Origin: Spongilla lacustris
Lineage: Eukaryota > Porifera > Demospongiae > Spongillida > Spongillidae
Assembly: GCA_949361645.1 (NCBI GenBank)
Contig: OX442425.1
Span: forward strand, 2,100,171 to 2,164,170
DNA length: 64,000 nt
Direction of reading: 5' to 3'
Shown here one piece after another: positions 61,501 to 64,000 of this stretch. Below the pieces are notes generated by a model. That model was not told the origin of the DNA. It saw nothing but the letters and a program-made list of their open reading frames with translations, and searched no databases. A program made the position numbers and the translations under genes. Each line of letters begins with the position of its first letter. Within the stretch, counting starts at the first letter, position 1.

Positions 61501-63225
61501 GATATTAAATACTTTCAATGACTTATGTATGTACTTAGACTTGCCTATTGCCCCACTACAATTACAATTTTCATGCACAAGTCCAAATATTAGCCCCCCT
61601 CAGTCTAATTAATCCCATATGCATTTTAATTGTGCCATTGATCATACCATAGTTGCTGCTAATGTCGTATCCAAGGTAACACATGATATTGCTGGAAAGA
61701 ATTTTACTGTAAGACTTCACATGCCAAGAGAGCATGCCACAATACTTGTATCCACACCACCTGATGTTGACTTGGAACTCCTTCAACGGCGAATTGAGAA
61801 ACAAATCGGTCCTGGCTTCTCAATGGAAGCACACAGCTGTGATTCATACTTTGTGACAATTGCAGAACAGCTTTCTGGTGAAGGTATGGAGTTAAAGATG
61901 TTTTAATTATAATTTTATGTTATTTTGACATTTTACTAGAACTTGAAAGCATCATGGAAAAATTGAGAACTATTAAGATAGCAAGCAAGCCCTTAGTGGT
62001 ACAGTATTATTCAGGTCAGTAACAGGTTTATTTTAATGATCACTTTGTAACAAGTCTCTTGCAAGCAGCAGACTTGAACGAAAGCATGGTGGGGTCCTAT
62101 GAGAGTGAGCCAAGTGAAGATGAAGAGTACCCCGAAGAATATGGCAGCTCAGCAGAGGGAGAGCCTCTCAGGTTATGCCATGCCTCCCTTTTGCTCTCCA
62201 ACTTGCCACCTGCAAAAGAGGGCTATGTTCAGTGTTATTATGAGAAACTGCTAAACATGAGCCATGAGGATGACTTTGTTTTAAAAGAGCAAGGAGACAG
62301 CAACGCTGTAATGACATTTAAGAAGTGCTTGTCGCAAGAAGGTAAGTTATGCAACTGATTTTGTACTGGCATATACGGTACAGAAGATTAGTACACATTT
62401 TTACAATGCCACTTGAGTGAAAACACATAAATCTAACACGTACATGGTGTGTTCCTAGTCAGTTATTGTGGAAATTACTTCTAGTCAATACACTTTGGAA
62501 TCATGGGAATCACTGGGGTAAAATTGAAATGGATGGACTTTATGTACTGTTTGCATACAGTTTTAAGTTGTAACCAATAACATATAAGAGAAGACTACAA
62601 AACAGAACCAAAAACATGCAAGAGGCTAGGGGGAATTCTTTGATATGTTTATTCATGATATGGCAACTGCACATTGGATTAATAAAAAATTTAATCAAAC
62701 TGCAATTCAAGTCCTTAGCATTAATTGATCCTATTGATACATCAGAGGCTGATTTGTTTTTATATGAGGCAATTTATTTATCTAAACTTATCTCTACAGA
62801 ATTGGATGCAATTGTAACAAATATTAATGGTTCAAAGATGAGAAATTGTGATATAGATTGCAAAGTGATAAATATGTGTGGACACATACCTACAACACCA
62901 CCAAAGGAAATATTAGTTACAGGCATTCCTTCTGACTGCAATATTGGATATGTTGAAGCTTATTTAGAAAATGCAATCAACATGAAGAATGAAACAGATT
63001 TCACACTGACTCAGCATTCTAAAGGATCTCTGTTGATTATTTTAAAGAAGACATGCAAAATGCAAGGTAAGTAATAAGTGCAGAACTTCACAGCTGTCTG
63101 AATCTTTTTTTTTCATGAGGTTGACAGCTAGTGCCATCCTTGCATGTTTCAGTGATACTTTATGTCTGTGTGTAGTATGCATTTATCTTGTGGTGGTTGT
63201 TACAGTAATATTGCAATTACTATAC
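58025..63225 (+). repeat. Segmental duplication, copy B
   Basis: Direct copy of 2465-7023. It contains a longer GT/G tract at 58467-58507 and ends abruptly at about 63225, inside intron 6, where unrelated AT-rich sequence begins. The spacing between copies is about 55.6-56.2 kb. Confidence 0.8.
60201..63066 (+). CDS. PARP14-like gene copy B, exons 1-6 (incomplete in window)
   Basis: Exons at 60201-60240, 60624-60851, 61653-61883, 61940-62014, 62066-62341 and 62800-63066 correspond one to one to exons 1-6 of copy A, with the same phases. They encode the N-terminus and RRM-like domains 1 to 4. Protein differences from copy A are few (for example HSD for HRD, EAY for ESY, TLTQ unchanged). Exon 1 lacks 30 bases that copy A has before its donor, so its N-terminus is ten residues shorter. 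All six exons are open. After 63225 the sequence no longer matches copy A; the rest of the gene, if present, lies beyond the window. Confidence 0.8.
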
Positions 63226-64000
63226 CGGGTGTCCACATAAGAACACAACGTTTTTAAAGAATATAATTCCCTAATGGGATTATCGCTCTGAATGAATTTA
63301 TGAATATACAGTGACTAAGATAGGCAAATACAAACTGCATTATTAAAATTCGATTACCGTTAATAATTCAAAAGATAAAATTAAATAACTTAATGTAACA
63401 CAATAATGTACAACAACTTTTTAGATTTATAAACTGCAGAAAAACCTTGATGGAAGTTTGACAAAGTATGAAATTTCATTGGCATTTTACTAGTTAATAT
63501 TCAAAACAAATAATCAAACTTGAAAATGCTAAAAGACCACTACAATTTTGAGTTTTAATAACTCACCACTACATAATTAAATACCAAATAAAATGGTGTT
63601 TCCTACTTTATTTAGTAATTGAATAATTAGTGGTGGTGATTAAACCTTACCAGTTTTAACCTTAGTAACTTATAAGCAAATTATGGTCTTAAATGATAAT
63701 AACTCACTATTGAACTCAGTAAAATAAAATCAATGCTGCTCCACTGCATATTCAGATCTTCCACTACTTATAAAAGGTTATTAAAATCAATTATATCTAA
63801 CCTTAATATTGAATAATTTTGATAATCGAGGGTTTTGAATATTTTGATAATCAAAGGTTTTGATATATTACTTAACCGCTTAAATCTAATTGAACTGATA
63901 GTATTTGCCTAAGTACTGTAACATACGTTCAAAAATTCAAATGGTTAGTTAATTTTAATCCTGAGCTATAGTGATTTTAAAACGTTGCATTCATTTGTGG
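63226..64000. mobile_element. AT-rich insertion in intron 6 of PARP14-like copy B (open at window end)
   Basis: Homology to copy A stops where ACCGGGTGTCCACATAAG begins. A GGGTGTCC-type start is common at the ends of several DNA transposons, so an inserted element is likely. The visible part is AT-rich, has repeated AATAACTCACTA-like words and codes for nothing I recognise. The other end is outside the window. Confidence 0.4.

Overview
This is a window of animal nuclear genome, not a bacterial one. It has GT-AG introns (many of 50-800 bp), a multi-exon PARP14-like gene, hAT and non-LTR retroelement remnants, many inverted-repeat (MITE-like) elements, microsatellites and a 200-base assembly gap (37391-37590). 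The short introns and the style of the mobile elements suggest a marine invertebrate, possibly a demosponge. The organism is an inference; the gene families are read from the sequence.

Layout. 1-2460: repeats and no convincing gene. 4020-16571 (+): a 14-exon PARP14-like mono-ADP-ribosyltransferase gene (copy A) with seven RRM-like domains, a KH-like linker, three macro domains, WWE and ART. The exon phases join exactly, but the reading frame carries one in-frame TGA (13819) and one frameshift at an A7 run (about 15111). 16572-18890: mostly non-coding, with one candidate minus-strand exon at 17614-17773. 18900-20865: a decayed hAT transposase (DUF4371/ZMYM1 type, minus strand), interrupted by a TIR element at 20866-22467. 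22470-29380: foldback MITEs, a 5'-inverted non-LTR retrotransposon fragment (25025-26145), a second hAT remnant (26400-27260) and a long TG tract. 29389-34450: a small gene for a secreted peptide (signal-peptide exon plus acidic exon), followed by about 47 copies of a 91-bp repeat. Each copy looks like an intron flanked by splice sites and separated from the next by three bases. 34450-39500: CA repeats, degenerate array units, MITEs, a G-rich TIR element and the gap. 39497-50461: a tandem duplication of a unit of roughly 3.5 kb. Its second copy is interrupted by a 2.88-kb almost perfect palindrome with Tc1-like termini (44763-47642) and by a 468-bp palindrome (49057-49524). 50837-51374: another retroelement remnant. 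52740-54530: a degenerate second copy of the secreted-peptide/91-bp repeat locus, itself carrying a MITE. 56560-57430: WDR6-like WD40 coding remnants. 58020-63225: a second copy (copy B) of the upstream region and first six exons of the PARP14-like gene, interrupted in intron 6 by unrelated AT-rich sequence that runs off the window.

How it fits together. The window is a young, repeat-rich duplicated region carrying a PARP14-type ADP-ribosylation gene in two direct copies about 56 kb apart. In other animals this family reads and writes mono-ADP-ribose and acts in innate and antiviral responses. The most unusual structure is the array of intron-like 91-bp units downstream of a signal-peptide exon, present at two loci.
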